Shown: piece by piece, positions 8,652-17,271 of the stretch
Numbering within the stretch: the stretch's first letter is position 1
How the letters are laid out: every line of letters starts with the position of its first letter
NCBI RefSeq assembly: GCF_004340975.1
Contig: NZ_SLXA01000001.1
Span: 359,012 to 423,011 of the forward strand
DNA length: 64,000 nucleotides
From: Frisingicoccus caecimuris
GTDB lineage: Bacteria; Bacillota; Clostridia; Lachnospirales; Lachnospiraceae
Reading direction: 5' to 3'
Position numbers and translations under genes: made by a program
The notes under the pieces: generated by a model
Database searches by the model: none
Told to the model about the DNA's origin: nothing
What the model saw: the letters and a program-made list of their open reading frames with translations, nothing else

Positions 8652-9569
8652 TTACTGAGCATTTGGTGTAAATAACGGAGCGCCATATTTTTCCACTCCA
8701 TATTCGCCAATCAGCGTCTGTGTTTCTTCGGATACGATCCAATTTTGGAATGCTTTTGCCCCTTCATGATTAATCCCATCATTTTTCTCCGGATTTACAC
8801 AGATAACACCATACTGATTATACAAAATACCGCTTTCATCTTTTTCACAGACAATCATCAAATCCTCATCCAGTGCAAGATTCAGCCATGTGGCTCTGTC
8901 CGATAACGTATAGGCCAGTGTTTCATTGGCCATCTCAAGAACGGCTCCCATGCCCGCACCGGCTTCCACATACCAGTCGCCGTCCGGTTCAATGCCGCAT
9001 TTTTCCCAAATAGACAGTTCCTTCTTATGTGTACCGGAATCATCGCTTCTGGAAATAAAGGTGGATTCCGTGTCACTTAATATCTGAAATGCTTTAACAG
9101 CATCATTCGCTGCCTCCGCATAAATACCCGCGGGATCAGCCTTTGGTCCGATCAAAACAAAATCATTGTACATAACATCTTTTCTTCCGTCTTCGTCTGC
9201 ATGTCCCGCCTCAACAAAAGCTTTTTCAGCTGCCGGAGAATGAACCAGAAGCACATCAGCCTCACCATTTTCCCCCATCTTCATAGCCTCGCCGGAACCT
9301 ACGGAAACAACATCCACACTATAGCCTGTGGCTTCCTCAAATACAGGAAGAATCTCATCTAATAAACCGCTGTCCTTCGTACTCGTTGTCGTTGCAAGAA
9401 TCAATGTACCTTTATCTTCAGCCGCTTCTGCACCAACGCTTTCCGTCTCTGTGCTTTCTGCTGCCGTTGCCTTCGTATCCGCCTCAGTTTCATTTGACCC
9501 ACCTGTTGTTTTACTGCATGCACAAAGCATCAACGCACATATACACAAAACCAACCATATTTTTTTCAT
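8652..9569 (-). CDS. tupA: Tungstate-binding lipoprotein
   Basis: The precursor has a lipoprotein signal: MKKIWLV, a hydrophobic core, and the lipobox LCAC, whose cysteine would be lipidated and anchor the mature protein outside the membrane. A Ser/Thr/Glu-rich linker follows. The mature part opens with LILATTTSTKDSGLLD, the TTTS segment typical of TupA, then VSVGSGEAMKMGENGEADVLLVHSP and SRSDDSGTHKKE. TupA binds tungstate with very high affinity and delivers it to TupB. The ATG at 9569 is chosen because GAGGAGGG lies five bases upstream; five more residues are possible from 9584. As first gene of the operon it follows a recognisable promoter. WtpA or PstS-like proteins are less likely given the TTTS motif. 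Confidence 0.92.
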   Translation of the reverse strand: MKKIWLVLCICALMLCACSKTTGGSNETEADTKATAAESTETESVGAEAAEDKGTLILATTTSTKDSGLLDEILPVFEEATGYSVDVVSVGSGEAMKMGENGEADVLLVHSPAAEKAFVEAGHADEDGRKDVMYNDFVLIGPKADPAGIYAEAANDAVKAFQILSDTESTFISRSDDSGTHKKELSIWEKCGIEPDGDWYVEAGAGMGAVLEMANETLAYTLSDRATWLNLALDEDLMIVCEKDESGILYNQYGVICVNPEKNDGINHEGAKAFQNWIVSEETQTLIGEYGVEKYGAPLFTPNAQ

Positions 9570-9614
9570 AAATACCCTCCTCATTTTTAATAAGTAATAA
9601 ACTATTTTAATTTT

Positions 9615-9643
9615 ATCTTATTATATACCACAGTGAAAGTCAA
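9615..9643 (-). promoter_or_regulatory. Candidate sigma-A promoter of the tungsten operon
   Basis: On the minus strand TTGACT (9643-9638) and TAAGAT (9620-9615) are separated by 17 bases, about 45 bases before the tupA start. An overlapping TATAAT lies only 12 bases from the -35 and is less suitable. No clear ModE- or TunR-type operator was recognised around it. Confidence 0.5.
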
Positions 9644-9789
9644 TAAAAGTTAATGATTTGACGTTGTGTTTTTTGGTTATTTTGTACTATTTCTTTCCCC
9701 CTCAAACCATTTTGTTTTTAATTGCGACAGCTATATTTGTACTGTATAATAAATTTGTACATGAATAGTTTATATGTCAACGTATACAA

Positions 9790-10539
9790 TAACTGGAAAA
9801 TGGGGTTTTATCCGTGCCACCATCATACATCGCCACCTGCAGATAACTGCGATGAAATGAATTGTAAGTCATCAAAACAAATGCATTTGTAGAATAATGC
9901 TTATTTCCCCGCTTTATTAAAAACCTCCAGATTAATAAATTTTTCTTTGCCAGATCACAAGTACACCCAATTCCTTCCTAAGAATTATAATGGCCAACCG
10001 TATGCCGATACATCTTGTCACACAAAGAGTTAATTTCAACCTCAGTCACTACCTCTTCTAGCCCTACATAAGTCTTAATCATAGTAACGGTTAGTACCTT
10101 CAAGTTTCAATTCTTTTAACACAAATGAATCTGCGGGTCTGACCATCCCTGACACCTAGATATAGGTTTCATTTTCTTTTCCTTTTGTAGTAAGATAATA
10201 AGGACGTTGACCTCCTAGTGCTATATTTACAAAAATCACTACTTTTTCTTCGACAGATGCCAGCGTCACAATTGACGTGATTGTCAGAGTACAGCTATCA
10301 CAAATTGCCGACGGAATTCAATCCATAATAAAAACATCATCCTGAGGAATTCCAGTTACCCTAAGCGTATCATCCTCACCCTCAAATACAATCTTTCCGC
10401 TACTCGCATTTGCAAACGCTACTATCTTCTGGTACTGCCCGTTTGAACTCAAAGTAGTGGGATTCTCCAATGTCATAAGATGCAGCTCTCTTTGTCCTTT
10501 ATTTTTCGAAAAACCTTCTCCGCCTATCGCAAAAAACAT
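9790..10539 (-). pseudogene. Decayed AlbA_2-domain (Schlafen-like AlbA_2) DNA-binding protein
   Basis: Reading the minus strand from 10539 gives KIVAFANASSGKIVFEGEDD, LRVTGIPQDDVFIMD, then a TGA, then in the same frame SAICDSCTLTITSIVT, ALGGQRPYYLTTKGKENETY, a TAG, and VRPADSFVLKELKLEGTNRY. After another stop and a frameshift come VTEVEINSLCDKMYRHT and later RGNKHYSTNAFVLM. The order matches family proteins with an N-terminal AlbA_2 domain followed by their conserved second half. At least four stops and one or more frameshifts show it is dead. The upstream end of the original gene is unclear. It lies 13 bases after the integrase-like gene. Recognition is by memory of the family, not a search. 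Confidence 0.65.
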
Positions 10540-10552
10540 TTTTCTAACTTAC

Positions 10553-11578
10553 TTACATATCGTCAAATAAGTCACTTTTTCTTAAGGCAGAATCTAAAAT
10601 CCGACTTTTCTCCTTTAACGAGAATAACCCTCTTTCCTCGTCTATTCTTTCCTGGCAATAGTCCAACACTTCTCCTTTATAATCTGTAAAATTGCTGATG
10701 ACGTAAGCAGGCACTCCTTCCCCCAATAACTGTATAATCGCATATTTTGCCACCGCCCCCGCCTGCATATTACCTGTTATTTTCTTTAACATGATAAACA
10801 TTTTTGTATTGTCCAATTCTTTGTCTACATTAAAATCATCAAAAAACAGCCTATTACTCTTAAGTCCATATTTTTCTAAATACCCTTTTCGGATTTCTCT
10901 GTATTTTTTCATCTGCATAGCCAGTCCATCAGGTAAATGTACTCTATAATTGTTAATTACCAAATCATTTAACTGATCGTTATAGTCTTTTATCTTTAAC
11001 TTCCGAATGGCATCATTTTTCAATCCATAAAACAAAACCAATTTCACAATTAAAGCTGAAATATAATTCGAATAAACTCCTTTTTTCTTTTCTAATAACT
11101 TCTCGTTGTCTATGCCATCAATTATTTTATCACATTCTCTTAGAATGCTTTTTGCTACTTCTGCTTTAATCGGTTCCTGCTGATCTGACTCCAACAAATT
11201 CAACTCTCGTATTTTCTTTTCATACGCTTTTTTAAATTCCGCCTTTTTTTCAACCGTTTGAAAATAATCATTCGTTTTTCCATATTTATCAAAAAGGAAG
11301 CTATAAAAATTACCTATTACTGAATAGTAAATATCTACTGTTGCTCTGCTTTTGACATTTCCAGCTTTTACATAATACTCAACACTTTGTAACAGAACTT
11401 CTTTATCTGCTGTATTTAAAAAATAAATATAATTGGCTTTCGTTTCCCTGAGTTTTAAAAGTATAAAATCATAAAAAACACCTATTTTACTCCTATATGT
11501 TCTTCTCGTGCGTGGGTCATTCCCAATCTTTTTCATTAGTACATCCATAAATTCTTCAATTTCATCAAATAATTCCAT
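10553..11578 (-). CDS. Integrase-like protein lacking the usual catalytic residues
   Basis: An intact 341-residue, lysine-rich frame in AT-rich DNA, with AAAGGAT before its ATG. Residues 1-110 look like the SAM-like N-terminal core-binding domain of tyrosine recombinases (TRRTYRSKIGVFYDF). The C-terminal half has the same fold cues: FYGLKNDAIRKLKIKDYN corresponds to the first catalytic-arginine box, and AIIQLLGEGVPAYVISNF to the HxxR box. However, the box I arginine reads K, no HxxR is present, and only a possible tyrosine (LDYCQE) remains. It is probably a DNA-binding relative or a decaying integrase rather than an active recombinase. No attachment site was found. Its base composition sets it apart from the GC-richer operons on both sides. 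Confidence 0.6.
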   Translation of the reverse strand: MELFDEIEEFMDVLMKKIGNDPRTRRTYRSKIGVFYDFILLKLRETKANYIYFLNTADKEVLLQSVEYYVKAGNVKSRATVDIYYSVIGNFYSFLFDKYGKTNDYFQTVEKKAEFKKAYEKKIRELNLLESDQQEPIKAEVAKSILRECDKIIDGIDNEKLLEKKKGVYSNYISALIVKLVLFYGLKNDAIRKLKIKDYNDQLNDLVINNYRVHLPDGLAMQMKKYREIRKGYLEKYGLKSNRLFFDDFNVDKELDNTKMFIMLKKITGNMQAGAVAKYAIIQLLGEGVPAYVISNFTDYKGEVLDYCQERIDEERGLFSLKEKSRILDSALRKSDLFDDM

Positions 11579-11663
11579 TTTTTTATCCTTTCATTTGTTT
11601 TATCTACTCATTTCTTTATTTTCATTGTATCATGTGTTTAAATTTTCTACAATAGAATTTTTA

Positions 11664-11673
11664 AAAAGTCCGG
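11664..11673 (+). repeat. Left arm of inverted AAAAGTCCGG repeat flanking the IS region
   Basis: AAAAGTCCGG here is matched by its reverse complement CCGGACTTTT at 13714-13723, just beyond the right end of the IS3-like remnant. The pair may be the outer edge of an older element or chance; the right copy overlaps the spoIVB stop codon. Confidence 0.3.
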
Positions 11674-11683
11674 TAAAGTTAAG

Positions 11684-12183
11684 TGTCCCCCAAAAATTAG
11701 ACTAAAAATTTAATGATTATGAAGTAAGTTTTTTCATGGCAAAATATTCACTTGAATAAAAAATCAAATAGTTCTTGAATATTTATCTAGAAAAGAGAGT
11801 CCTAATCTTTTGGCAAAAAAAGGTCAGAAGAAATTATTAGATTCAAAAACAAAGAAAAAACACTGCCCAGACGATAAATGAAATAACAATAGACACAAAT
11901 GGAGAACACGTCAAACAGCTAGAAGAATGAATTGTTGAAACTCAGAATAGAAAATACCTATTTAAAAGAACTATTTCTTTGGACTTTTAAAACAAGAAAT
12001 GTACTATGGAAATACATGCTACAGTTTTGATGAACTGAACGAAGCTATTGAAAAATACATTGTGTATTACAACTAAAAACGTATTAAAGAGAAACTTGGA
12101 AGAGTCCTGTTGAATACATACTCTCAACCTTGCTGTATAAAGGTAGCATAGCAGCCATTAAACTGCTACGCTTTAAAAGTCTA
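11684..12183 (+). mobile_element. Remnant of an IS3-family insertion sequence (left part)
   Basis: The left end reads TGTCCCCCAAAAATTAGACT. Its partner, read on the opposite strand, is GGCCCCAAAAAGTTAGACT at 13688-13670, on the far side of the IS256 element. Inside are scraps of both IS3 frames: MAKYSLE...KIK near 11735 (OrfA) and, from 11975, FFGLLKQEMYYG, SFDELNEAIEKYIVYYN, a stop, KRIKEKLG and, after a frameshift, SPVEY, the conserved C-terminus of the OrfB integrase. The middle of OrfB, including most of the DDE region, is deleted. The element cannot move on its own. Confidence 0.75.
12176..12183 (+). repeat. Target site duplication of the IS256 element, left copy
   Basis: AAAGTCTA directly abuts the left inverted repeat of the IS256 element and is repeated exactly at 13668-13675. 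Eight bases is the usual duplication length for the IS256 family. Confidence 0.85.
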
Positions 12184-13667
12184 GAGAGTGTGAAACTTTT
12201 TCTGTAAAATAGTATTTAGAAGGTTCTTCTATGATAAAATAAAAATCATAGGAGGGCCTTTTATTATGGCAAGACAAAAGAAACCTGTACACAGAGTACA
12301 AATGACAGAAGGAAAACGGAATATTATTCATCAGCTCTTGGAGGAATATGATATTCAGACAGCTGAAGATATCCAAGATGCATTAAAAGATCTTCTGGGC
12401 GGCACCATCAAAGAAATGATGGAAGCTGAAATGGATGAGCATCTTGGATACGAGAAATCCGAGAGTTCGGACAATGACGATTATCGCAATGGCTACAAGC
12501 GGAAACGTGTAAACAGCAGTTATGGAGCTATGGAGATCGAAGTTCCTCAAGACAGAAAATCTACTTTTGAGCCTCAGGTAGTAAAGAAGCGTCAGAAAGA
12601 TATTTCTGACATTGATCAGAAGATCATCTCCATGTATGCAAAAGGGATGACTACAAGACAGATATCCGAGACGATTGAGGACATCTATGGTTTTGAGACA
12701 TCAGAAGGATTTATTTCGGATGTTACAGATAAGATACTGCCACAGATCGAAGACTGGCAGAATCGTCCATTAGACGAGGTGTATCCAATCCTGTACATAG
12801 ATGCAATCCATTATTCTGTTCGTGACAATGGTGTGATCCGCAAGCTGGCAGCCTATGTCATTCTTGGTATCAATACCGAAGGACGGAAAGAGGTATTGAC
12901 AATCAGCGTAGGAGATAATGAGAGTTCGAAATACTGGCTCTCTGTGTTAAATGAGCTGAAAAATCGCGGTGTAAAAGATATCTTAATCCTCTGTGCAGAC
13001 GGCCTTACTGGAATAAAAGAAGCAATTGCTGCAGCATTTCCGAAAACAGAATATCAACGATGCATCGTCCATCAGGTCCGAAATACTCTGAAATACGTTC
13101 CAGATAAAGACAGGAAAGCCTTTGCAACTGATTTAAAGACGATTTACCAGGCAGCTGATGAGAAAAAAGCGCTGGCTGCCCTTGAGAGAGTGACTGAGAA
13201 ATGGACTCCTAAATACCCGAATTCAATGAAACGCTGGAAGGATAACTGGGATGCCATTTCTCCGATTTTCAAGTTTTTTGCAACCGTCAGAAAGGTCATT
13301 TATACGACCAATGCCATTGAATCGCTGAATTCCACCTATCGGAAACTCAACCGTCAAAGAAGCGTATTTCCGAGTGATACAGCACTGTTAAAAGCCTTGT
13401 ATCTGACAACCTTTGAAGCAACCAAAAAGTGGACTTCCACAATCCGAAACTGGGGACAGGTGTATGGAGAACTAAGTATTATGTACGAAGGACGTCTTCC
13501 AGAATAGGCAATATCCCAACGTTAAAACAGGCGGCAGAACCGCCTGCTCTTGACATGCGTTTTAGTAACTGTTATATATAAACTAAGGGCGAAAAGCTGA
13601 TTTTGCAAGCCTTTCGCCCATCATTATCATAGAAGAATCCTATTTACAGACTTTTCTTCATAGTCTC
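12184..13667 (+). mobile_element. Complete IS256-family insertion sequence
   Basis: A 1,484-base element. Its imperfect terminal inverted repeats of about 25 bases begin GAGAGTGTGAA on the left and, read inward on the opposite strand, GAGACTATGAA on the right. Both continue to TCTGTAAA and then TTCTTCTATGATAA. It contains one intact transposase and is flanked by the exact 8-base direct repeat AAAGTCTA. Intact ends, frame and duplication argue for a fairly recent insertion. It landed inside the right terminal sequence of the older IS3-like remnant. Hairpins after the transposase gene (CAGGCGG/CCGCCTG and GGGCGAAA/TTTCGCCC) may terminate or protect against read-through. Confidence 0.9.
12266..13507 (+). 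CDS. IS256-family (mutator-type) transposase
   Basis: A 413-residue DDE transposase of the mutator group, which cuts and copies its own element. The catalytic acids fall in YIDAIHYSV (first D), ILCADGLTGIKEAI (second D) and TTNAIESLNSTYRKLN (E). The N-terminal part has the family's LLGGTIKEMMEAEMDEHLGY and RNGYKRKRV. Full length, no internal stops. The ATG has AGGAGGG about ten bases upstream. It runs on the plus strand, against nearly all surrounding genes. Confidence 0.95.
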   Translation: MARQKKPVHRVQMTEGKRNIIHQLLEEYDIQTAEDIQDALKDLLGGTIKEMMEAEMDEHLGYEKSESSDNDDYRNGYKRKRVNSSYGAMEIEVPQDRKSTFEPQVVKKRQKDISDIDQKIISMYAKGMTTRQISETIEDIYGFETSEGFISDVTDKILPQIEDWQNRPLDEVYPILYIDAIHYSVRDNGVIRKLAAYVILGINTEGRKEVLTISVGDNESSKYWLSVLNELKNRGVKDILILCADGLTGIKEAIAAAFPKTEYQRCIVHQVRNTLKYVPDKDRKAFATDLKTIYQAADEKKALAALERVTEKWTPKYPNSMKRWKDNWDAISPIFKFFATVRKVIYTTNAIESLNSTYRKLNRQRSVFPSDTALLKALYLTTFEATKKWTSTIRNWGQVYGELSIMYEGRLPE

Positions 13668-13675
13668 AAAGTCTA
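13668..13675 (+). repeat. Target site duplication of the IS256 element, right copy
   Basis: AAAGTCTA, identical to 12176-12183, directly follows the right inverted repeat. It is also part of the terminal sequence of the interrupted IS3-like element, which continues to about 13690. Confidence 0.85.
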
Positions 13676-13721
13676 ACTTTTTGGGGCCAACCCAAATGAG
13701 CAATATCTCCCTTCCGGACTT

Positions 13722-15026
13722 TTAAATATGCGAATTTCCAATTTTCTCATTATCTCTTTCCTCGAGCATATTTTCGATAAATATCCCGTATCCTTTGGTG
13801 GAGTCGTTGACGAAGACATGGGTAACGGCACCGATGATCTTGTTGTTTTGGATAATGGGTGAACCGCTCATTCCCTGGACAATACCGTTGGTGGTGTTTA
13901 ATAATTCTTCATCGGTAATTTTGATGACCATATCCCGATTTTTACCGGAGCCGCCAAGTTCCAGGCTTTCGATCGCCACATCATAGTCTCTGACCTCGCC
14001 GTCGACGCAGCAACGGACGGTAGCCGGACCTTTTTCTACTTCATGTCGAAAACCTACCGGAAGTGCCTGGCTTTCGTCGTAAAGCCACACGTCGTCGGAT
14101 AACGTGCCAAAGATGCCATTATCATTATTAGATTCGATTTTTCCCAAGATCTGACCATGTCTATAATCGATATTGCCGACCATTTCTCCCGGAACGCCAT
14201 TCTGTCCTTTAACAATGGACAGGATATTCGACTGATAGAGCCGACCGCCGCTGATGTCGATTCTCTGACTTGTATCCACATCGGTAATACTGTGCCCCAG
14301 GGCTGCAAAGTTGTTTTTAGAATCCACATAGCTTAAAGTTCCGATTCCCTGTGCATCCTGCCGGATCCATACACCGATTTTATATTTCGAATCTTCGGTA
14401 CGCACTGGTGTCACCCGCACTTCCACAGTCTCATCATTCCTCAAAATTTTTAAAAGCATGTCTCCACCATTCCATTGTTCCAGTATATCTGTCAGATCAT
14501 CTATGGACTGTATCGGTTCGTTGCCGACCGCCAATATATAATCACCGCTTTGAAGGACATCTTCCGCCGGTTCCACCCGGTCGCCATCGTAAGTCGTTAC
14601 TGTACCAGTGCCAAGGACCATCACGCCTTTGGTCCGGATATAAATTCCTACCGGCATTCCCAAAGGCATCAGTTTCATTTCATCGACCACGTCGACTTCC
14701 ACATCTTTCAAATGAAATCCCATCCAGCGCAGTGAAAAATGGTATGTGCCTTTTTCTTCGATATTGACAGAAACCGGTTTATTTAAATTCAAATTTATCT
14801 GGTCCGACGGCACCTTCTCTCCATTTATACTGGCCACCGTCAGACTTTCCCCGTTCGCCTGCATTGTCAAAGGCAGATTGAAATTTAAAGTTTCTTCTTC
14901 TCCCACCGTCAGCTTCCAGACATCCGGTATGGATGTGTGGATGGTATAAGAAAGATAATACAAAAAAGCGCAGATATAGATTATAAACACAACGATGAGC
15001 CACCTGCGGTACTTTTTCCGATTCAT
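13722..15026 (-). CDS. spoIVB: SpoIVB serine peptidase (stage IV sporulation)
   Basis: SpoIVB is made in the forespore, crosses into the intermembrane space and cleaves SpoIVFA, triggering pro-sigma-K processing. The N-terminal segment after MNRKKYRRW is a membrane anchor. A PDZ domain lies roughly at 110-205 (SGDYILAVGNEPI). The S55 peptidase domain carries its histidine in FAALGHSITD and nucleophilic serine in VQGMSGSPIIQ. The ATG at 15026 is chosen for GGAGG nine bases upstream; the frame extends 22 residues further upstream without support. It is the last gene of the asp23-nusB-...-recN operon. spo0A, commonly the next gene, is missing and a mobile-element region follows directly. Confidence 0.93.
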   Translation of the reverse strand: MNRKKYRRWLIVVFIIYICAFLYYLSYTIHTSIPDVWKLTVGEEETLNFNLPLTMQANGESLTVASINGEKVPSDQINLNLNKPVSVNIEEKGTYHFSLRWMGFHLKDVEVDVVDEMKLMPLGMPVGIYIRTKGVMVLGTGTVTTYDGDRVEPAEDVLQSGDYILAVGNEPIQSIDDLTDILEQWNGGDMLLKILRNDETVEVRVTPVRTEDSKYKIGVWIRQDAQGIGTLSYVDSKNNFAALGHSITDVDTSQRIDISGGRLYQSNILSIVKGQNGVPGEMVGNIDYRHGQILGKIESNNDNGIFGTLSDDVWLYDESQALPVGFRHEVEKGPATVRCCVDGEVRDYDVAIESLELGGSGKNRDMVIKITDEELLNTTNGIVQGMSGSPIIQNNKIIGAVTHVFVNDSTKGYGIFIENMLEERDNEKIGNSHI

Positions 15027-15094
15027 CCTATCGCCTCCATACAAAAAATAAAGGATATACGAGCTGCGTACATCCTTCATAGTATGTGACATAT

Positions 15095-16789
15095 TTAGTT
15101 TTTCAAACAGGTTTTTCTAAACTGTTCTGCCATTTTTTTCATTTCATCAGCACTATCTAAAATGGTTTGAGTGATTTCCACACCACCCATCAGGCGTCCC
15201 ACTTCACGCACCTGTTCTTCTTCGGAAAGCTCACGAATCCGCGTCTGTGTCCGCTCGCCTTCCGCTGTTTTTTCAATCAGATAATGACTGTCCGCCATGG
15301 CAGCAATCTGCGGCAAATGGGTAATGCAAAGAACCTGATGGCTTCTTCCGATATAGGCCATCTTTTCAGCCACCTTCTGGGCCGTCCGTCCGCTGATTCC
15401 CGTATCGATCTCATCAAAAATCAACGTAGGAATTTCGTCAATCTCAGCAAGTACGGATTTGATACCAAGCATGATTCTGGAAAGCTCACCGCCGGAGGCT
15501 ACCTGTCCGAGAGGCTTTACATCTTCACCCGGATTGGTGGAAACGAGAAATTCCACATCATCACTGCCGTTCTTTGTATATTTTCCCAACGGAGATATTT
15601 TTATCTCAAAACGTACCTGAAGAAAATTTAAATCTTTCAGTGAAGCTTCCATCTGTTTTTCCAAAACAGCCGCATATGCCTTTCGGATGCCACTCACCTC
15701 TCCCGACAGGGCTTTCATAACTTTTTCACTGGCAGAAAGCTTCGCTTTTGCTTCAGAGAGCCATTCATCATAGCCTTTCAGACGATCAAGCTCCTTCTGT
15801 TTTTCCGCCTGATAGTTTAAAATATCTTCAACGGTGGCTCCATATTTCGCCTTCAGACGATTGATCAGATCCAGTCGATCTTCCGTATCTCTGAAATCCT
15901 GCTCGTCAAAGGATAGTGTATCCATATATCCGGATAAATCCCGGTTAAAATCATTTAAAAGACTTTCAATATTTTCCAGTTGTTCACGGAGAAGGACAAG
16001 TTCCGGATCAAAGTCTTCCAGATTATAGAAATTTTTAAGTCCCCGTCCAAGCTGTTCACCGGCCGATGAAGCGTCATCATAACCTGTCCACTGATGTATC
16101 TGGGAAAGTCCCTCGATAATCTGACGTCCATGGGACATCTTCAGGTAATCGGCTTCGAGCTGCTCATCCTCTCCGACGGTCAGACGGGCATTTTCGATTT
16201 CCTCAATTTCAAATTCAATAAAAGCCATCTGTCGCAGACGCTGTTCATTGTCCATGGCATGATTTTCAAAAGCATCCTTCCAGTGCATATATTCCTGATA
16301 AGCCTTTGCCAGCCTCTCCTTTTTATCGCCTAATGGCTCTCGGATAAACCGGTCCAGAATGGTCAGATGTCTGGACCTATCCAGCAGGGACTGATGGTCA
16401 TGCTGGCCATGAATATCCAACAAAAGCTGCCCGGCCCGGCGCACATCAGCAGCAGAGACAATTTCCCCGTTGATCCGGCTCACACTCCGGCCTGAGGTCA
16501 TCCGTCGGGATATGATGACTGAATCATCCTCCACCGGAATCTCCATTTCTTTCAGTGTTTCCAGCACCCGTTCATCCGATACAGAAAAAAACAGCTCTGC
16601 CAGGGCATAATCGGCCCCTTTACGAATCATATCCCGGGATATACGACCGCCAAGAGCCATATTTACTGCGCCCATAAGGACAGATTTACCCGCACCGGTC
16701 TCACCGGTCAGAATATTCAGATGATTTTCAAAATTCATCTCCACTTCATCGATTAATGCCAGATTTTTTACATGTACACTTAAAAGCAT
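15095..16789 (-). CDS. recN: DNA repair protein RecN
   Basis: A 564-residue SMC-like ATPase that gathers broken DNA ends early in recombinational repair. Walker A is LTGETGAGKSVLMGAV near residue 28. A long coiled-coil middle follows, and the C-terminal ABC half has VASGGELSRIMLGIK (signature) and TLIFDEIDTGISG (Walker B). Length is normal. It starts eight bases after argR and is followed 68 bases on by spoIVB, the conserved Firmicutes order argR-recN-spoIVB. Confidence 0.96.
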   Translation of the reverse strand: MLLSVHVKNLALIDEVEMNFENHLNILTGETGAGKSVLMGAVNMALGGRISRDMIRKGADYALAELFFSVSDERVLETLKEMEIPVEDDSVIISRRMTSGRSVSRINGEIVSAADVRRAGQLLLDIHGQHDHQSLLDRSRHLTILDRFIREPLGDKKERLAKAYQEYMHWKDAFENHAMDNEQRLRQMAFIEFEIEEIENARLTVGEDEQLEADYLKMSHGRQIIEGLSQIHQWTGYDDASSAGEQLGRGLKNFYNLEDFDPELVLLREQLENIESLLNDFNRDLSGYMDTLSFDEQDFRDTEDRLDLINRLKAKYGATVEDILNYQAEKQKELDRLKGYDEWLSEAKAKLSASEKVMKALSGEVSGIRKAYAAVLEKQMEASLKDLNFLQVRFEIKISPLGKYTKNGSDDVEFLVSTNPGEDVKPLGQVASGGELSRIMLGIKSVLAEIDEIPTLIFDEIDTGISGRTAQKVAEKMAYIGRSHQVLCITHLPQIAAMADSHYLIEKTAEGERTQTRIRELSEEEQVREVGRLMGGVEITQTILDSADEMKKMAEQFRKTCLKN

Positions 16790-16797
16790 TTTATCTC

Positions 16798-17247
16798 CTA
16801 TTTCAACATCTGATTAATTTTTTCCATCACCATATGAGCATCTTCATCGCTGCGAAGGGCACACATGATCGTGTCATCTCCGGCAATGCATCCGACCACA
16901 CCCGGAAGTTCCATATGATCAATGGCCACCGCCACTGCCATGGCCATCCCTGTCACCGTTTTAATAACGATCAGGCTCGTAGCAACTTCTTTTGAAATGT
17001 AGCCTTCCTTTAAAACTCTGGAATATTTGTCGGTCATCTCCATGGTTGGTTTAATGAAAGCGACATATTTCTGACGTCCGTTACTGCCCGAAACCTTAGA
17101 TAATTTAAGTTCGCGGATATCCCGTGAAATAGTGGCCTGAGTGACCGAAAAGCCGCTTTCATTTAATCGGTCTGCCAGCTCTTCCTGGGTTTCAATATCA
17201 TATTTATCAATTAATTCCAAAATTTTTGCATGCCGTTTTGATTTCAA
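16798..17247 (-). CDS. argR: Arginine repressor ArgR
   Basis: About 149 residues. The N-terminal winged helix contains SVTQATISRDIRELKLSKV, and the C-terminal domain that binds arginine and forms the hexamer contains GVVGCIAGDDTIMCAL. It represses arginine biosynthesis and controls catabolism when arginine is abundant. A TTG at 17247 (LKSKRHAKILELI) has GGAAGGGAA nine bases upstream and is preferred. A GTG at 17256 would add three residues but directly abuts that Shine-Dalgarno. It sits between nadK and recN as in many Clostridia. Confidence 0.93.
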   Translation of the reverse strand: MKSKRHAKILELIDKYDIETQEELADRLNESGFSVTQATISRDIRELKLSKVSGSNGRQKYVAFIKPTMEMTDKYSRVLKEGYISKEVATSLIVIKTVTGMAMAVAVAIDHMELPGVVGCIAGDDTIMCALRSDEDAHMVMEKINQMLK

Positions 17248-17271
17248 ATCTAACACTTCCCTTCCGCATTA

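Noticed and set aside
9621-9643. TATAAT as -10 of the tupA promoter
   Set aside because: It is only 12 bases from the TTGACT; the overlapping TAAGAT gives a 17-base spacer.
10318-10539. A separate 73-residue gene
   Set aside because: Its translation continues, past a TGA and in the same frame, into further conserved blocks of an AlbA_2-type protein, so it is the front of a pseudogene.
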